A stretch of 64,000 nt of DNA. Source: Struthio camelus (lineage: Eukaryota > Chordata > Aves > Struthioniformes > Struthionidae). The notes under the pieces were generated by a model. That model made no database searches and was not told where the DNA came from. It worked only from the letters and a program-made list of their open reading frames with translations. Position 1 is the stretch's first letter; the number at the start of each line of letters is the position of its first letter. The position numbers and the translations under genes are program-made. Positions 24,762-36,679 of the stretch are shown here, one piece after another. Location: contig NC_090981.1 of NCBI RefSeq assembly GCF_040807025.1, forward strand, positions 1,810,501 through 1,874,500. Direction: 5' to 3'.

Positions 24762-24885
24762 CTTGTATTCAGAGAAGGCAGCTGAAGTAGGCCCCTGCAC
24801 ACTGGCAGGATGTGGCCGGCAAGGGGCAGGCCAGAAGGCCCAGCAGTCCCATCAGGGAGCCAGACTGCTCACAAATGCTTTCTCC
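24762..24885 (-). pseudogene. MROH-like exon with TGA stop
   Basis: Acceptor GCTTTTGCAG, donor GTGAGGAGA. It encodes GESICEQSGSLMGLLGLLAC, then AYFSCLL, TGA (24769-24771), IQ. The TGA fits a CGA to TGA change, since relatives have LLRIQGK. Confidence 0.75.
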
Positions 24886-25112
24886 CTGCAAAAGCAAGAG
24901 AAGACAGAAAGGTTGCAGGTGGCCCCAGTGGCTGTTCCTCCCTTCACTGCTGTGCTGGCCCTGAGCCATGGTGGGGCATCAGGGCGCACCAAGGGGCAGC
25001 CCCATAACCCTGGGAGACCAGAAACCCAGAGCACAGCCCAGGGCAGAGCTCCCTGCTGGGGCTGAAGCAGGCGATGAGGGGAGACATGGCGCTTGAGGGG
25101 GTCTCCACTCAC

Positions 25113-25218
25113 TGTGCACTTGAATTGCTCCTTGTAAGTAGCCAGCAACTGGGCACAGGCCTGCAGGGCCCTCTCTTGCTTCCATTCCTTGGGCCAAGCT
25201 GAGCCAGTACTCCAGCAC
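25113..25218 (-). pseudogene. MROH-like exon with frameshift
   Basis: Acceptor CTTCCACAG, donor GTGAGTGG. The exon starts VLEYWL. The family-like remainder (KEWKQERALQACAQLLATYK) is in another frame, implying a small indel at about 25190-25200. Upstream exons were not recognised. Confidence 0.65.
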
Positions 25219-27520
25219 CTGTGGAAGAGCAGCTCTGCCTTGCAGCAGGCATCTTTCTTGCCCTGACAGCCCTCTCCATTTTCACTCCATTTCTGGCACT
25301 GTCCCTAAACACCTGCCCTGTGGATCCATGTGGACTCATGCGTGTGGCCCTGTGTTAACTGTGTGCCCGGTGCCTGTAGTTGTGCTCTCGCCATAGACCA
25401 GGTCTCTCCACAGACACTCCATTCCTCACCAAAGAGATGTCTCCTCTGCAGGGATCTCCCTGCTTAGGGCTTAACCCAAGCTACTCTCTCTGAGTGTGCA
25501 AAGGCTCAGTCACAGCTAAAGCTTTGGACAAGTCCTCCAAAAATAGAACAACCTAATGATCTCGGTAGGTCTAATTAATTTGTGTTACAGGGCAATCTTC
25601 CAAAGGACAACAACTCAAAGAGAAGCTACTAAACCTAGCAATAGTATTGCTGCTTGTGGTAACATCCTTTCATGCATCTGCACAGGAATAGAAAGAATTG
25701 AGGAGAAGTGAAAAATGAAGAGTAAAATATTACAACTGAACCAGAAGAGAAGTAATGTTGAAGGAAGACAGTATAGATAAGCATTGGAGAATGCTTATAA
25801 CCATCTAATAACCAAAGCTTAACCAATCTGTTGAGTGTTTCCAAAAGTTAATCCTACAGTGCACAAATTTTAGTGATGTATTATACTCAGTGTTTCTTTT
25901 AAAAGTGAAGAAGAAAAAGAGGATGACAAAATCTATGCATACATGTAGCCATTCCTAATTTAAATTAAAATATGAAATTTAACAGGTTTTTTTGGAGAAC
26001 AGATGGAATCAGTGCCTCTAACACACCCCAATTCTCTGCACCTCCTGCCTTGACCCACTGTACCCTCCTTCCTCCAGGTGCTCTTCACAAATGTCCCCTT
26101 CTCCTGCAACTACCCACTCCTGGCTTACTGCTGCCACGCAGCCCAGGCTTGCTGGAAGCATAACATTCCTTCCTTTCCCCATCAAGGAAAAGACATACAC
26201 ACCTTTTTTTTTAACCTCTCCCTCTTATACCTTGCCTCTTTCTCACCCCTCCCCTCTGTTGTGGCCTCACAGCAATTTTCTCCACAATCTCCATTTCCCT
26301 TTCCTTAGCGAAACAAGCAACCCCCAAGCACAGTGTCAATTTCTGCTTCCAAAAGGTGCTTGACAAAGGGTTGTACTGAGAGCTCAAACAGATGGGAGGA
26401 AGGAAGGTCTGCCACCGCGCAAAGAGCCAGACAAGCACACATGGAGCGTCTGCAGCAGGGAGGTACAGGAGATTATGCTGGAGCAGGAGAGCACAAGTGG
26501 AACACTGTGGAAGTCTGTGCTGCCTCACCACTTGCAAAAAAACTGGAAAATAGAGCAAATGGCAAGGCAGGAAAATGCTGGCCATGATGACCTGCCACAA
26601 GCCTGATGTGCTGCCACAAACCTGATGATTTTGTGCCACCAGCCAATAAAAGTGACAGATACAATCCAGTGTCACTGAACAGATGGAAGACGCAACCTTG
26701 GCTTTACTGGCACCTGAAGGGGCTCTGTCCTTTCCATTCACCAACTATACAACAGAGCCCCCAAGGACACATCAGCTCAGAGCCTCACTGGAGCATAATC
26801 AGCATAGGTAATCTCAGCAAGTACACTAGAGGAGGAAAAAGTCTAAACAAATCCAAAAGCAGAGTGCTTTAGTGTGCCCCCATCCATAATACCATGGTCA
26901 TCTACATTGTGAATCCTGTACATAGGCCCAGGCACACAATTTGACACAGAGTTCATGCTACCTGATGATCTGTGCAGGCCCTCTCACAGGGTCAAAGAGC
27001 AGCAGGATACTCCCAAGGAAGGAAAGCTTTTTGTGGGTGATTTACTGGAGAGGCTGGAGCTTGGCTCAGGAAGGCCCTGTATAGCAGCCTCTGGAAGTTG
27101 AGACAGGCTAGACAAACATGCTGAGAAGGACAGGTGGTGGGGCCCTTGTCATCCTAGGCACCTGCCACAGCCCCCTGCTATGGGGCACTATCATGTGCTT
27201 GACTTGGCCAGAGGCGGTTTCTCCACCAGACACCCTGGCTAACCTCAAGCTCTTAGAGAATGAGGTTGGTGTAAGTCTTGCCAAGCTCCTGTGGAGAGTG
27301 GGGAGAGCACCATAACCCCAAATAGGCTGAAACAAACAGGACAGCTGAGGCCAGGGCCCAGAAGGCTAATCAGAGTATGCTAAAAGACTGGGGAGGCAGG
27401 GCTACAGATATCCTGCAAGGACCTCATGCTCCCTCTTCTGCTTTGCACTCCTCTAGGAGCACCCAAAGCAATGCATGGAGTATGGCTGCACTGCATCCCA
27501 GAGAGAAAATACTGCCCTCC
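25219..27520. other. No gene recognised
   Basis: Non-coding DNA, possibly introns or 5' flank of the MROH-like pseudogene. It includes A/T-rich DNA (25.5-26.0 kb) and a T/C-rich plus-strand stretch (26.0-26.35 kb). Reading frames here show no family resemblance. Confidence 0.45.
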
Positions 27521-28195
27521 TGTCACAGATGAGTGGGGAGTAATGCACTTCACTCGTAAGAGAGAAGCAGCAATATGTTTTATTGAGGTAAGATAGTGAT
27601 TTAACAAAAGTTAAATCGTAAATAAGAAAGTGATTTAACAAGGGTCGATGGCAAGGTTCACTCGGTTATTTACTGCATGGAGGACAGGGTCAGATGAAAG
27701 TGTCAGAGAGACCCTCCCATTGAGTCATGAGGTTCAGAATGGACCCCCCCTTGCTTTCCAAACTCCTTCTCAGAGGAGTCTAGGTGCGGCTGGATCCAAT
27801 CTTAGTCCTGGATTTGGTCAACGGTTTATGTCTAAAGGATTATGTGCACAATCAATCAAAGAGGTAACTCAGCAAAGTTTGCAATGATTTAGCATGCTAT
27901 TAGTGACTTACCGAGGATCTGTCGTGGGTAAGGAATCTCTTGACCTTGAGGAGTAACCTTGAGAGGTGTCTCTGGCTCAAGGGGAGATTCTGCCATGCAG
28001 CCTGCTGTCATGCAGGAGAGCTCAACAGGCTCTGAACTGCCTCCTATTCATGGGGTAAGATGGTTGACTCATATTTGCATACCAGCCATATTGGTGTGAG
28101 CACATGCTTAGTTAGCCCCTGGCTATGTGCTGTTTACGGAGAGGTCAGGTTGAGGGGGGAAGAGCACATCGGGGGGGAAAGAGCACACCGTCACA
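27521..28195 (-). repeat. Solo LTR with 5-bp target duplication CCTCC
   Basis: The element begins TGTCACAG and ends CGTCACA, i.e. TG...CA. It is flanked by CCTCC at 27516-27520 and 28196-28200, an exact 5-bp duplication of the kind made by retroviral integrase. On the minus strand an AATAAA (about 27578-27583) lies close to the 3' end, giving the orientation. No internal retroviral sequence is present, so it is a solo LTR left by LTR-LTR recombination. Family not identified. Confidence 0.8.
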
Positions 28196-28441
28196 CCTCC
28201 CCAGCCCACTGCTGTTCTCGCTTGTGCCTGCCTCTGAAAAACAATCTTCATAGATAGCTTGACTTTCACCTCCTTGTTAGGACACCACAGTTATTTCAAA
28301 CTCCCCATCTAGAGCTGATTTTCCTTTCTCCTTTGCCACAAATAGGCCTTTTCCCTACAGTCATATCTCTACCACTCTGCTGGCACGCGGTCCAGACCTG
28401 CCAGCAAATTCTGTGACCCCCTTCCCCCAGAGCAAAAACAG

Positions 28442-28868
28442 ATTCACAGAATCACAGAATAGCTGAGATTGGAAGGGGCCTCTGAAGATCATCTAGTCCA
28501 CCCCCTCTGCTCAAAGCAGGATCAACTAGAGCAGGTCATGTTTTCAATATCTCCAAAGATGAAGACTCCACAACCTCTCTGGGCAACCTCTTCCAGTGTT
28601 TGACAGCTCTCACCATAAAACAAAAATTTTTTTTATGTTTAAATGGTATTTGTTGTTTTTCAATTTGTGCCCATTGCCTCTTGTCCTGTCACTAGGCATC
28701 CCTGAGAAAGAGTCTGGGTCCATTTTCTTTACTTGCTCCCATTAGTCATTTATACATACTGATAAGATCTCAGCCTTCTCCTCTCCAGACTAAACAATCC
28801 CTGCTCTCTCAGCCTCTCCTTACATGACAAATGCTCCAGTCCCTTAGTCATCTCTGTGGCCCTAAAAC
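28442..28868 (-). mobile_element. CR1 3' part, old subfamily
   Basis: It begins CACAGAATCACAGAATAGCT, then GAGATTGGAAGGGGCC and the conserved CTCTGGGCAACCTCTTCCAG, and extends into the ORF2 C-terminus. It is more diverged than the copies at 18.7 and 51.1 kb. Confidence 0.9.
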
Positions 28869-29827
28869 AACCATCCCCTCCCCTCTTTCTACCTGCTAAC
28901 CTCTTGTCCTCACCCTTTCCCTCTCTCTTGGTTTCAAGAGAGAGGGAACTTTCCACACCATGTGAAGGAGCAAATGTGGCTCCCTAGCACAGTGAGGACA
29001 TAGGGCATTTCCATATCTTCAGCAGTGTCCCTCAGTGAAGGGAAAGACTACTTGGTAGGGCTGTCAAAAGAGGCAGCCTGGTGATAAGGGTAGGCGTGGG
29101 TGCTGTGAGCAACAGATGAGGGGAAGGCAGCTGCAATCTGCAGGGGAGAGAGAGGAGGGTCAGCCTCCAGGAGGTGGGGGAAGGACTGTTGCTATCTATC
29201 TGGTATGGTTTCCACCTCTCTGATCTTCAAAGTTTCCCCCACTTCTAACAATGTATTACTCCCAAACACCACATTGGATTTGTCCCTGCAGACATCCTTC
29301 CCCCATGAATTCAAAGTGGGAAAAAAAATTAAATCAGGTCTTAGAGGACTTCTACTCTTTTCCCCTCAAGCCTGTTAATTCTTAATGAAGGGAGCAGTTA
29401 TTTTCTCTGAACTAGAAGTAGGGGAACATCAGCCTTTTTCATAGCCATATGACATAAATGTGCATGGGAACCTCCTGTGAAGTGCTTGTGAAGAGAAGAT
29501 GGGGCAAGGCAATTCTACAGCTCTCTAGGCAGAGATGGTTTGCCTCCCCTCTTCCCTCTCTCTAGGCTCTCTCCTACACACTCAAGCTCTGCAGGACACT
29601 GATTTCAGAATGAGATACAAGCTTATCAAGTTCACCTGTCTATGCTGACGTCAAGTAAGCTAGTGGATTGACAACACCCATTAACACCTCCTGCTTGACA
29701 ATACCACCATCTCCCCCTCCTGGTAGGGCAGCCTCTGGGATTTTCATGTACCCCTCACCTTAAGGTAATGAGATTCCAATTCCTGCCAAAATCAGCTTCT
29801 GATTCCACAAAAACAGAGATTGAAAGG
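28869..29827. other. No gene recognised
   Basis: Non-coding sequence between a CR1 and a solo LTR. Nothing recognised. Confidence 0.5.
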
Positions 29828-30261
29828 TGTGACTGCAAGGTGGGAAAGGGAGGGTAGAATACCAGCATAGAAAGAGACGCTCAAGGTTCGTGAGGGGTTA
29901 AAGAGGATAGATTTAATAAAGGACTTGCACTCCAAACTGCACAGGGAGCCCTGGGAACCACACGGAGGGATCGCTGATGGGAGACTGCTGGACACCCGGG
30001 TCGGACGCCCAGGTGAGACTCAACTCATTGTATCCTAAGGGCTCCTTTTATCTACTAGAACTCTCTCCTTATCTCAGCTGTGCTAACCTTGGGTAGCTAC
30101 CGGCCGAGAAGCAGCCAGACGTTGCTGACAAAAGGGAATATGCGTGCCTGGCCCTGACGGGAAGTCGGTCAGCGCGTAGAGAGCACACTCCGGGGCTGCT
30201 ACCACGTACTCTGCCAGTCACCTGGCTCCTCGCCAGCTCTTCCGCAGGTGTTCTCGTTACA
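29828..30261 (-). repeat. ERV-L-type solo LTR with target duplication AAAGG
   Basis: It is the same LTR family as 38536-38970, 44777-45207 and 58827-59259. On the minus strand it runs TGTAACGAG... to ...CAGTCACA. The flanks AAAGG (29823-29827 and 30262-30266) are identical. It is about 434 bp. It is clearly more diverged from the 44.8 and 58.8 kb copies than those are from each other, so it is an older insertion. Confidence 0.85.
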
Positions 30262-33200
30262 AAAGGACACCATATTAAATTTTTCAGCAAGTCATCACCT
30301 CTTATAATTCACAGTAACCTGCACTCACCATTCCAAGTCCTAAAGCCTTCATTTGTCCTATGACTTGTAATAGTGAGAAATTTAAAACAGACTAATGTCA
30401 TCTCACTATCTGAGTAGGAGCTAAATCATGTCTTCATTGCTCAAATACTGACTCCCATTGTCTAATCCTTTGTCTGTTGGGGACTCTATATCTTCACCCT
30501 CAGTCTTGCTGCTTACCAGAAAATGCTACTCCTCAGCCCCAAGCCTCACCCACATCTGGAGTGAGAATACAGAGAGCACGGCAGCAGCCAGCTGGAGCAG
30601 CATAATGCAAACACTATCCCAGGAGAGCATGTGGAGCAGAAATACCACTAGATATACTTGGAAATGATGGGATAAAGGGTTGGGAAAGTGTTAAACTGTC
30701 AATACAAACAATATTCTCCCCCCCATCTTCTGTGGACCATTACTTTTTTCTGTAGTGCCAGGTTGACATCCTTCCTATTTCATATTGCCATACTCTATTA
30801 TCCTTCTTTTCCTTCTGCTATTTGTTGCCCCACTTCATCTTCACTGGCACCAGCATTAATTCACTACTGGACAGTGAACTGGCATAGCTGCAAAGGATGT
30901 GGTGCTCTCACTACTTACCTCATGACATTCAGAGGGCATCTGAAAAAGTGTTCCTCAATAAGCACTGCAATGAGAGAAAACTGAAGGGATACTAGAAATG
31001 CTGTATTTCCCACAGGGTGGTTTGCATGCTCTCTGGACTTGAAATGAAACAGGATGTACAGAGGCCTCCCTCCTTAATTTCTGCACATTTCCATATGCTT
31101 ATTATGCCTGTGAGAGTTGGTCAAAATCAGATCAAACAGTTCATCTGAAAATCAAAATTGCTCAACTTGATTGACCTAAATTCTCTATTACTGTAGAAAT
31201 GGCACCATTAATTTTAATTATTTTCAAAATAGGAATTACTTCCTAGCAGCATCTGCCAGGCAGCTTATATATCTTACACCCCCTCAGTCCCACAGTCACC
31301 CAAATTTGCAGATGCACTCCCTGCCTCCTCATTTTTACCCATTTACCATCCTCTCTTCAATACTGTACTCTGCCATATCTTCAAATTGCTTTCTTTGAAC
31401 TTCCCAAACCCTCAAGGCTTCTAGTTTTTATACTTCTAGTTTCATATTTCTAGTTTTCTTAGCAAAGCATATCTCATGTATTTCAAATCATTACTGCAGT
31501 ATGTTCTGGTCATCTTAAAGTCATTGTTTACATACCATCTTTACTCTAGAGAAGATTTCATCAGGCTGAGACAATCTGAGAAAATTTAACCTACATAGTC
31601 TCTGTTCGGTTCTTTTCCTATTCTACCCTGAGTGTTTAGCCCTTTTAGCTGCTATAATTTCTTTTTTCTCTATCATTACTACTAGTCAGACTAGTGAGGA
31701 CTGAATAAAAAAAAAGCCATTTTATATTTCCTTTGCCATTCATGCAAGTCTGGAAGTTCCTTCTTTTATTCTGGAGAGCTTGCATTTGCCTTACAATTCT
31801 CCATTAGTCATCTTGCCTCTCTGTTTTTTCTCTCATTATTAATACTTATTAGCATTTTTTTTGTAGTGGCTAGGTATCAAAGTGATATAAAATGCAATCA
31901 GTTCCCAAGCCACAATTTAAAACAAAAACAATCTGAATTTTTTCCTCTCATTTAAAGTCAGATTTTATTTGTGTATGCAATTTTAAATGTGCATCACAAA
32001 ATCTTTCCTACACCAGGACTTGGCTGTGTTTGATTGTCAGAAGATCAGAAAGCTGCAGTTTTGAAGCAGGAAAGTAATGAAATGATTTGATGTTTGGATT
32101 TAGGACCCTGTAGAGTCAGACAAGATGAAAAGAGAACGTTTTTGTTCTTAAAAAAAGATTCAACACCTGTTAGAGGAGGTCTGGTTGTTCTCAGAGAGGA
32201 GAAGAAGGAGGAGGAACTGAAGACAAGTCCTGGAAGAGACTGTCCTGGCAATGCCAGAACTGTAGGCCACTATTCAACCAAAACCAGGTCCACAGGCCAA
32301 AAAAAACCTCAAAAAACAAAACCAGCAAAAATACAATGCAGATCCTCTCAAACAAAGCTAATGGTACCTAAATTCAGGAACTCCTCTTGCAAACACCTGT
32401 ATAGCATTGTTATTATTATTGGGTATCACTCAATGGTGCAATTGCACGTGAAGGAGCAGTGATACATTTACAGTCATTCCAGAGGCTTCATCTCACTGTC
32501 CACCTTCAAAAAGTGTTCATAGCATTGAGTTTGGTGACTAAAAAGTCACCAAAAAACAAGTACCTTTTCATGCCAGAACAAGTGAGTGAATTAGTTTACA
32601 CTGATGTACTTTTATTGGTATTAAACTCTATTCTTCCAGAATGACCAGCACAGACATGTCTCCAAATTCAGTTTCAGTGTGACAGGAACCTCTCGATAGC
32701 TTGTAACCTGTTTGAGACACTACATACTTCCCTTGTCTAGTTCATTTGTGTGACCTGATGTACCTTCTTGATGCAGAGATCTATAATAGGTTGGAATGAA
32801 TAAATTAAGAGCAGAAATGTATGTATGAAAGCACCAAAAGAAATTACAAGAAAAGAAGGGACAAAAGAATGACATGAGTTGATGGCACCAACAGGTCACT
32901 GAGATCTAGATTCAGATTCTTGAGACACACAGACTGGGAAAAAAAAGGACAGCCTAAATGAAAGAGAGACTACTCCCAGAAGAGGACACAGAAGGACAGA
33001 CAGCAAATCAACAATATTGCTTAATGAATCACACAGCGGGGTCACTGAAGAGTACAAAAGGCACATCCAAACTAAGCACATGATCACCCATCAAAAAGAA
33101 CCAAGGAGACATGAAAATGACTCTTAATCTGGCATGATTTGTCCTTCATTTCACCACAAGTAATCCTGGTAAGACTAGCCAGACATACACATCTTGGTGC

Positions 33201-34097
33201 TTGTGAGCATGAGAGTATGGAAAAATGAGTATGAAAGGCTGAATGAAAGAAATCTGTAAGAGAATTAGTATGACTGAAATCAGTTTGGTTTAAAATAAAA
33301 TCACCAGCCCCTCCTATACAGTCTCCTATTTAGCTTTGCTATGTTTTACATCGTTAGCTGCTACTACTAGATCATTTAAAATGTCAATAAAACCTAATAG
33401 TGTGTGGTTACAGAAGCATGTCAAAGAAGGGAGAGCGCTACAGAGGGAAGCAATAACACAGCAAACTTGCGATAGCTCATCTTTTTGAGGCAATACTTTT
33501 GTTTCCCCTTTTCCCCAAAGGAAGAGATTTGGCACACTTACAGTTTCTGCTACTACACCAATAGCTTCTTATTTTGCAGTTCACAGAGAAGAAATAACTG
33601 TTAAAAGAAGTTAGTTTCTCAAAACTATTCCTGAGTATGAAATTACAGTAAATGTCCTAAACATTTTGCTCATATGAGCAACCTGAACAGAGGGAGGGCC
33701 AGGAAAATGAGTATTTATGTTTAGCCAAATACATTTGAGGTTTAGAAACCAGATTTCAGATAAAAAATATAACTTGCAGATTATAAAAACCCTGCAGACA
33801 TGATAGTATCTCATAATGTTACTGAGAATTTTAAATTAAATAAATAAAAAAGGGCAGAATCGTTTGCAATAGTCAGTATTGTTACTGTTAATACCAACAG
33901 CAGTAGTTTAAAAATTTGGGAATCTTTGGTACCATTTACTTGTTTTTTCCCTATGTAGTCAAGTCAAGCCAATGGTTATTTTGCTAAACACAAAGGATAA
34001 ATTATTGAAGTCTCATTATTATGAGGTTATTTGCCCAAAAATTTTCCAAAGGGGGATATTATTCCAATATCTTCATCATGAAAGATATGATTAAAGG
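30262..34097. other. No gene recognised
   Basis: A/T-rich non-coding DNA. The longest frame (plus strand 32094-32462) shows no recognisable domain. I see no RNA gene or repeat family that I can support. Confidence 0.45.
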
Positions 34098-34255
34098 GTG
34101 ATTGAACATGGGAACAGGTTGCCCAGAGAGGTTGTGGAATCTCCATCCTTGGAGATTTTCAAAACCTGACTGGACATGGTCCTAGGCAACCTGCTCTAGC
34201 TGACCATACTTGAGCAGCAGGATTGGACTGGATGATCTCCAGAGTGATCTCCTAA
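34098..34255 (+). mobile_element. CR1 3'-end fragment
   Basis: It contains GAACAGGTTGCCCAGAGAGG, GAGATTTTCAAAACCTGACT and TGGATGATCTCCAGAG, i.e. the plus-strand CR1 3' end without the tail repeats. Confidence 0.9.
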
Positions 34256-34389
34256 TCTTGTTCACTCTCTTTACTGCAATCAGTTTGATATATTTAGTCC
34301 TGTTTGGGGATTAAACGAATTCTGCTCTATTTTAGCCATAGTCATGCATTCCACATACATAAACTCTGTCTTGAAATTTTATTGCTGGG

Positions 34390-34814
34390 TGTATGGGAAA
34401 ATGCAGAAGAATGTGGAGGAGCTAGGCAATGGAAGCTAGCCAGACCGTTCCGTGGGAAAAGGAGCATCAACAGGGCATGTTGACCCATAGTCACGTGGCC
34501 AAGCCCATGCCAGTGTGGCGCTGCACCTGGGCTTTGAATCGAGATGAGCGATGAGCTCAATATGCTCACTGCACATGTGTGTAGGCCATAAAAACCTCAC
34601 ATAGTGCCCCCCCCCGCGGTGTTCCTCACCCTGGACCAATGCTCAGCGGTGCCAGGGACTCTCCTGCTCCATTATTGCCTCGATTGGGAAATCACTGGGG
34701 AACCCCTGCTCAGACGCACAGGTAATAAACGCTCAGTATTGACCCTAGTGTGCCTTGTGTTTGTGTATCCATCCCTGCTGGGAGTCCAGGCGGTGGCCCC
34801 GCCTTACCCTTACA
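34390..34814 (+). repeat. Solo LTR with 5-bp target duplication CTGGG
   Basis: Starts TGTATGGG and ends CCTTACA, flanked on both sides by CTGGG (34385-34389 and 34815-34819). It contains a TATA-like CCATAAAAACC (about 34588) and an AATAAA (about 34725), in the spacing of U3-R-U5. About 425 bp and no internal region, so a solo LTR of a second, unidentified retrovirus family. Confidence 0.8.
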
Positions 34815-36259
34815 CTGGGGAACTCAAAACAAGCACTGTCTGGCCTGTTTGTCCTCCCAGCCCCAGCCCAGGCCATGGTACGGCACATCTGTCACTGTAC
34901 CCCTGCGCTAGGCCATGGCATGGCCCGTCTGTCCCCACTGGTCCCTGGTTTCCTACAGCCATTCCCCAGTTTGGTATTTCTGGTACTTTTACCTTGGTTG
35001 TGATGGCCCTAAGTGGTTTTGCTGACAGGACTACCTGTGTGTGAGTGTCCTTGCACCCCAAAATGCCCTATCATTATCCAGTTGGGGCTGGTTGGATTTA
35101 GTTTTTCCTTATTCAATTGCCAGACATCATTATTTCACTTTAGCCTTGATTCCGCCACTTAGTTCCAGTGAAGCACAAGCAGGTTCTTATCATACATGCT
35201 GACACTTTAACCTACCCTAGCAGCAGAGTGACTTGATTCTCACACTCCTGCTGTGTGTTCCCACAGTGCCCCATTCAGGCCTTAGCTACTGCCAGGCCCT
35301 GTGCGCCAGCCAGATCTCTTCCACCCTTCTGGATGACAAGTATGTCCTGAAAAAAAGAACATCTAAATAAAAAAAAAAACAGAAAAGAAAGTTTCTACTT
35401 TCATGATAATGTTCCATACTGAAATAGGAAGCACCACCAAAGACTGGGTTTTGTTTTGATGGTAATTTTATTGTTTTGAGAATACCTTTCAAGTTTTGAT
35501 TGGTTAGTATTATTTTGAGAATGGTTATCTGTCAGTTTTGATGTTCACTTGTGGTTTTGATGGTAAGGTTAGTCAGACTATTGAAGGCTCCCATCAGCAA
35601 AGTCTGCATCTGAAAGACAAAAGGAAGCAGTGTCACTCCTGGTCATGATATTCAGCATAAAACCATCCACTCAGTGGTTTGATTTCTAAAAAGTGAAGAC
35701 CTGAGCCTGCACACAGCCTGATCTGTGCTGTGACTACAGGACTGAACTGACTCGAGAGGAAGGCTTCCAAAACCCTTACAAGAAAATTGACCACATTTCA
35801 GTTCCATACTAAGATTGGTGTAGTGTACAGAAGATCAGGACAAAGGTACCTGCTTTAATGGCACATGGCAGACCTTAGGTACATGAAATTTGATTGAAAT
35901 TTCACCCTTGTTTCACTAATGATCTTGCGGTCAATCTGAGCCAAGCTGATCCAAAAATCAGAAGCCATTGGTAACTTGCTAGGGAGAACATGTAGGAATG
36001 CAGGCAACTAACTTTTTTAAAGCTGCTCCATCTCTCCTCTACCTGGATTTTCCTTAAATCACCATTTTCCTTTCCTGGCCATTTTCATCCTCATTAATTT
36101 ATTCAAAATAAATCTAAGCAAAAAGGCACCCGAGCAATTCTTCTTCAGTTGTTTAAAAGAAGCAGAGTTTGCCATCTGCTGGCCAGAGAATTCATTAAAG
36201 CCAAAACAGTTTTAGACCAGATGCATTTTCTTATGTACTATGCTATATATCTTCTCTAG
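34815..36259. other. No gene recognised
   Basis: Non-coding sequence, with GTTTTGAT-rich words repeated at about 35453-35570. The N-terminal part of the capsid gene that starts abruptly at 36260 was not found here. Confidence 0.45.
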
Positions 36260-36676
36260 AACATTGGGTTCATAGATAACGATGCTTTTAGCAGCAATTA
36301 TGCTAAGAATCCTTTCAACTATAAATGTTGTGATATAAATTTTGTGGCCCTGTATTTGGATGGTGAAATGCCAATGAAATTGCTGCAGCCTGATTTTGAG
36401 AATGGCTTCTGTTTAAGAGAATACATGCAGCTTGTTCAGACAGTCGACGGCCATATGAAAATTCATTACCTGCTTGTTGACAGGGAAGAATTTGTCCATG
36501 GCTATACATTGCTCATCTTTTACCTATCTCCAGATCAAGCATGTGCTGATCACTATTCTCTGATTAAAACACAAAACCTGAGAGCAGAAGTGCACTTTGC
36601 AGGGGCCTTGACCACCACTGTTAATATGATCATGTATGATATATTTGATACTGTGATAGAATTAAACCAAAGGTGA
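36260..36676 (+). pseudogene. Capsid-like protein C-terminal fragment (Polinton/adintovirus hexon-like)
   Basis: The open stretch reads FIDNDAFSSNYAKNPFNYK, ALYLDGEMPMKLLQPDFENG, then REYMQLVQTVDGH and HGYTLLIFYLSPDQ, and ends NMIMYDIFDTVIELNQR before TGA. I recall this pattern from proteins labelled F54H12.2-like in many animal genomes, which in Polintons and adintoviruses are thought to be the double-jelly-roll major capsid protein. Only about the last 135 residues remain. An in-frame stop precedes 36260 and the first several hundred residues are missing. It converges on the minus-strand genes to its right. The homology is recalled; the structural role is inferred. Confidence 0.6.
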
Positions 36677-36679
36677 CGT

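Larger units (their letters stand above)
13190..25218 (-). pseudogene. Maestro heat-like repeat (MROH) family gene, multi-exon pseudogene
   Basis: Fourteen minus-strand segments, most with AG acceptors and GT donors, encode pieces in the order known from avian MROH proteins, which are large HEAT-repeat solenoid proteins of poorly known function. The order is QFGSL-like, TMNVTLEND, TVCKYFPPAQATDF, EILNIIYTRMW, NRVELWRMLGRSFFG, LSCVISEVV, LSTEALEVVLG, a FFAE end, LMKDPLVEEKKLLKP, LKKYKEVIVEVLMRGLEY, FFTKGVEKTWVS, ACRLTLQLFTPFLG, and a short last exon. Lesions are TGA at 24769-24771, TGA at 17591-17593, TAG at 15411-15413 and TAA at 15396-15398. There are frameshifts in the exons at 25.1 and 17.9 kb, and two donors read AT instead of GT. 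At least one exon after 22813 and one between 14957 and 13288 were not found. The gene is therefore dead. Family membership is recalled, not searched. Confidence 0.8.

Noticed and set aside
26211-26744. 177-codon minus-strand frame
   Set aside because: No family resemblance, no splice context, and overlapping frames of similar length on the other strand.
32094-32462. 122-codon plus-strand frame rich in Lys and Glu
   Set aside because: No known domain and an A-rich background that favours such frames. Not supported by neighbours.
36344-36676. Possible bacterial or phage contaminant for the capsid/ATPase/polymerase block
   Set aside because: The block is interrupted by an avian-type ERV-L LTR with target-duplication-like flanks and is full of stops, so it is an old resident of this genome.
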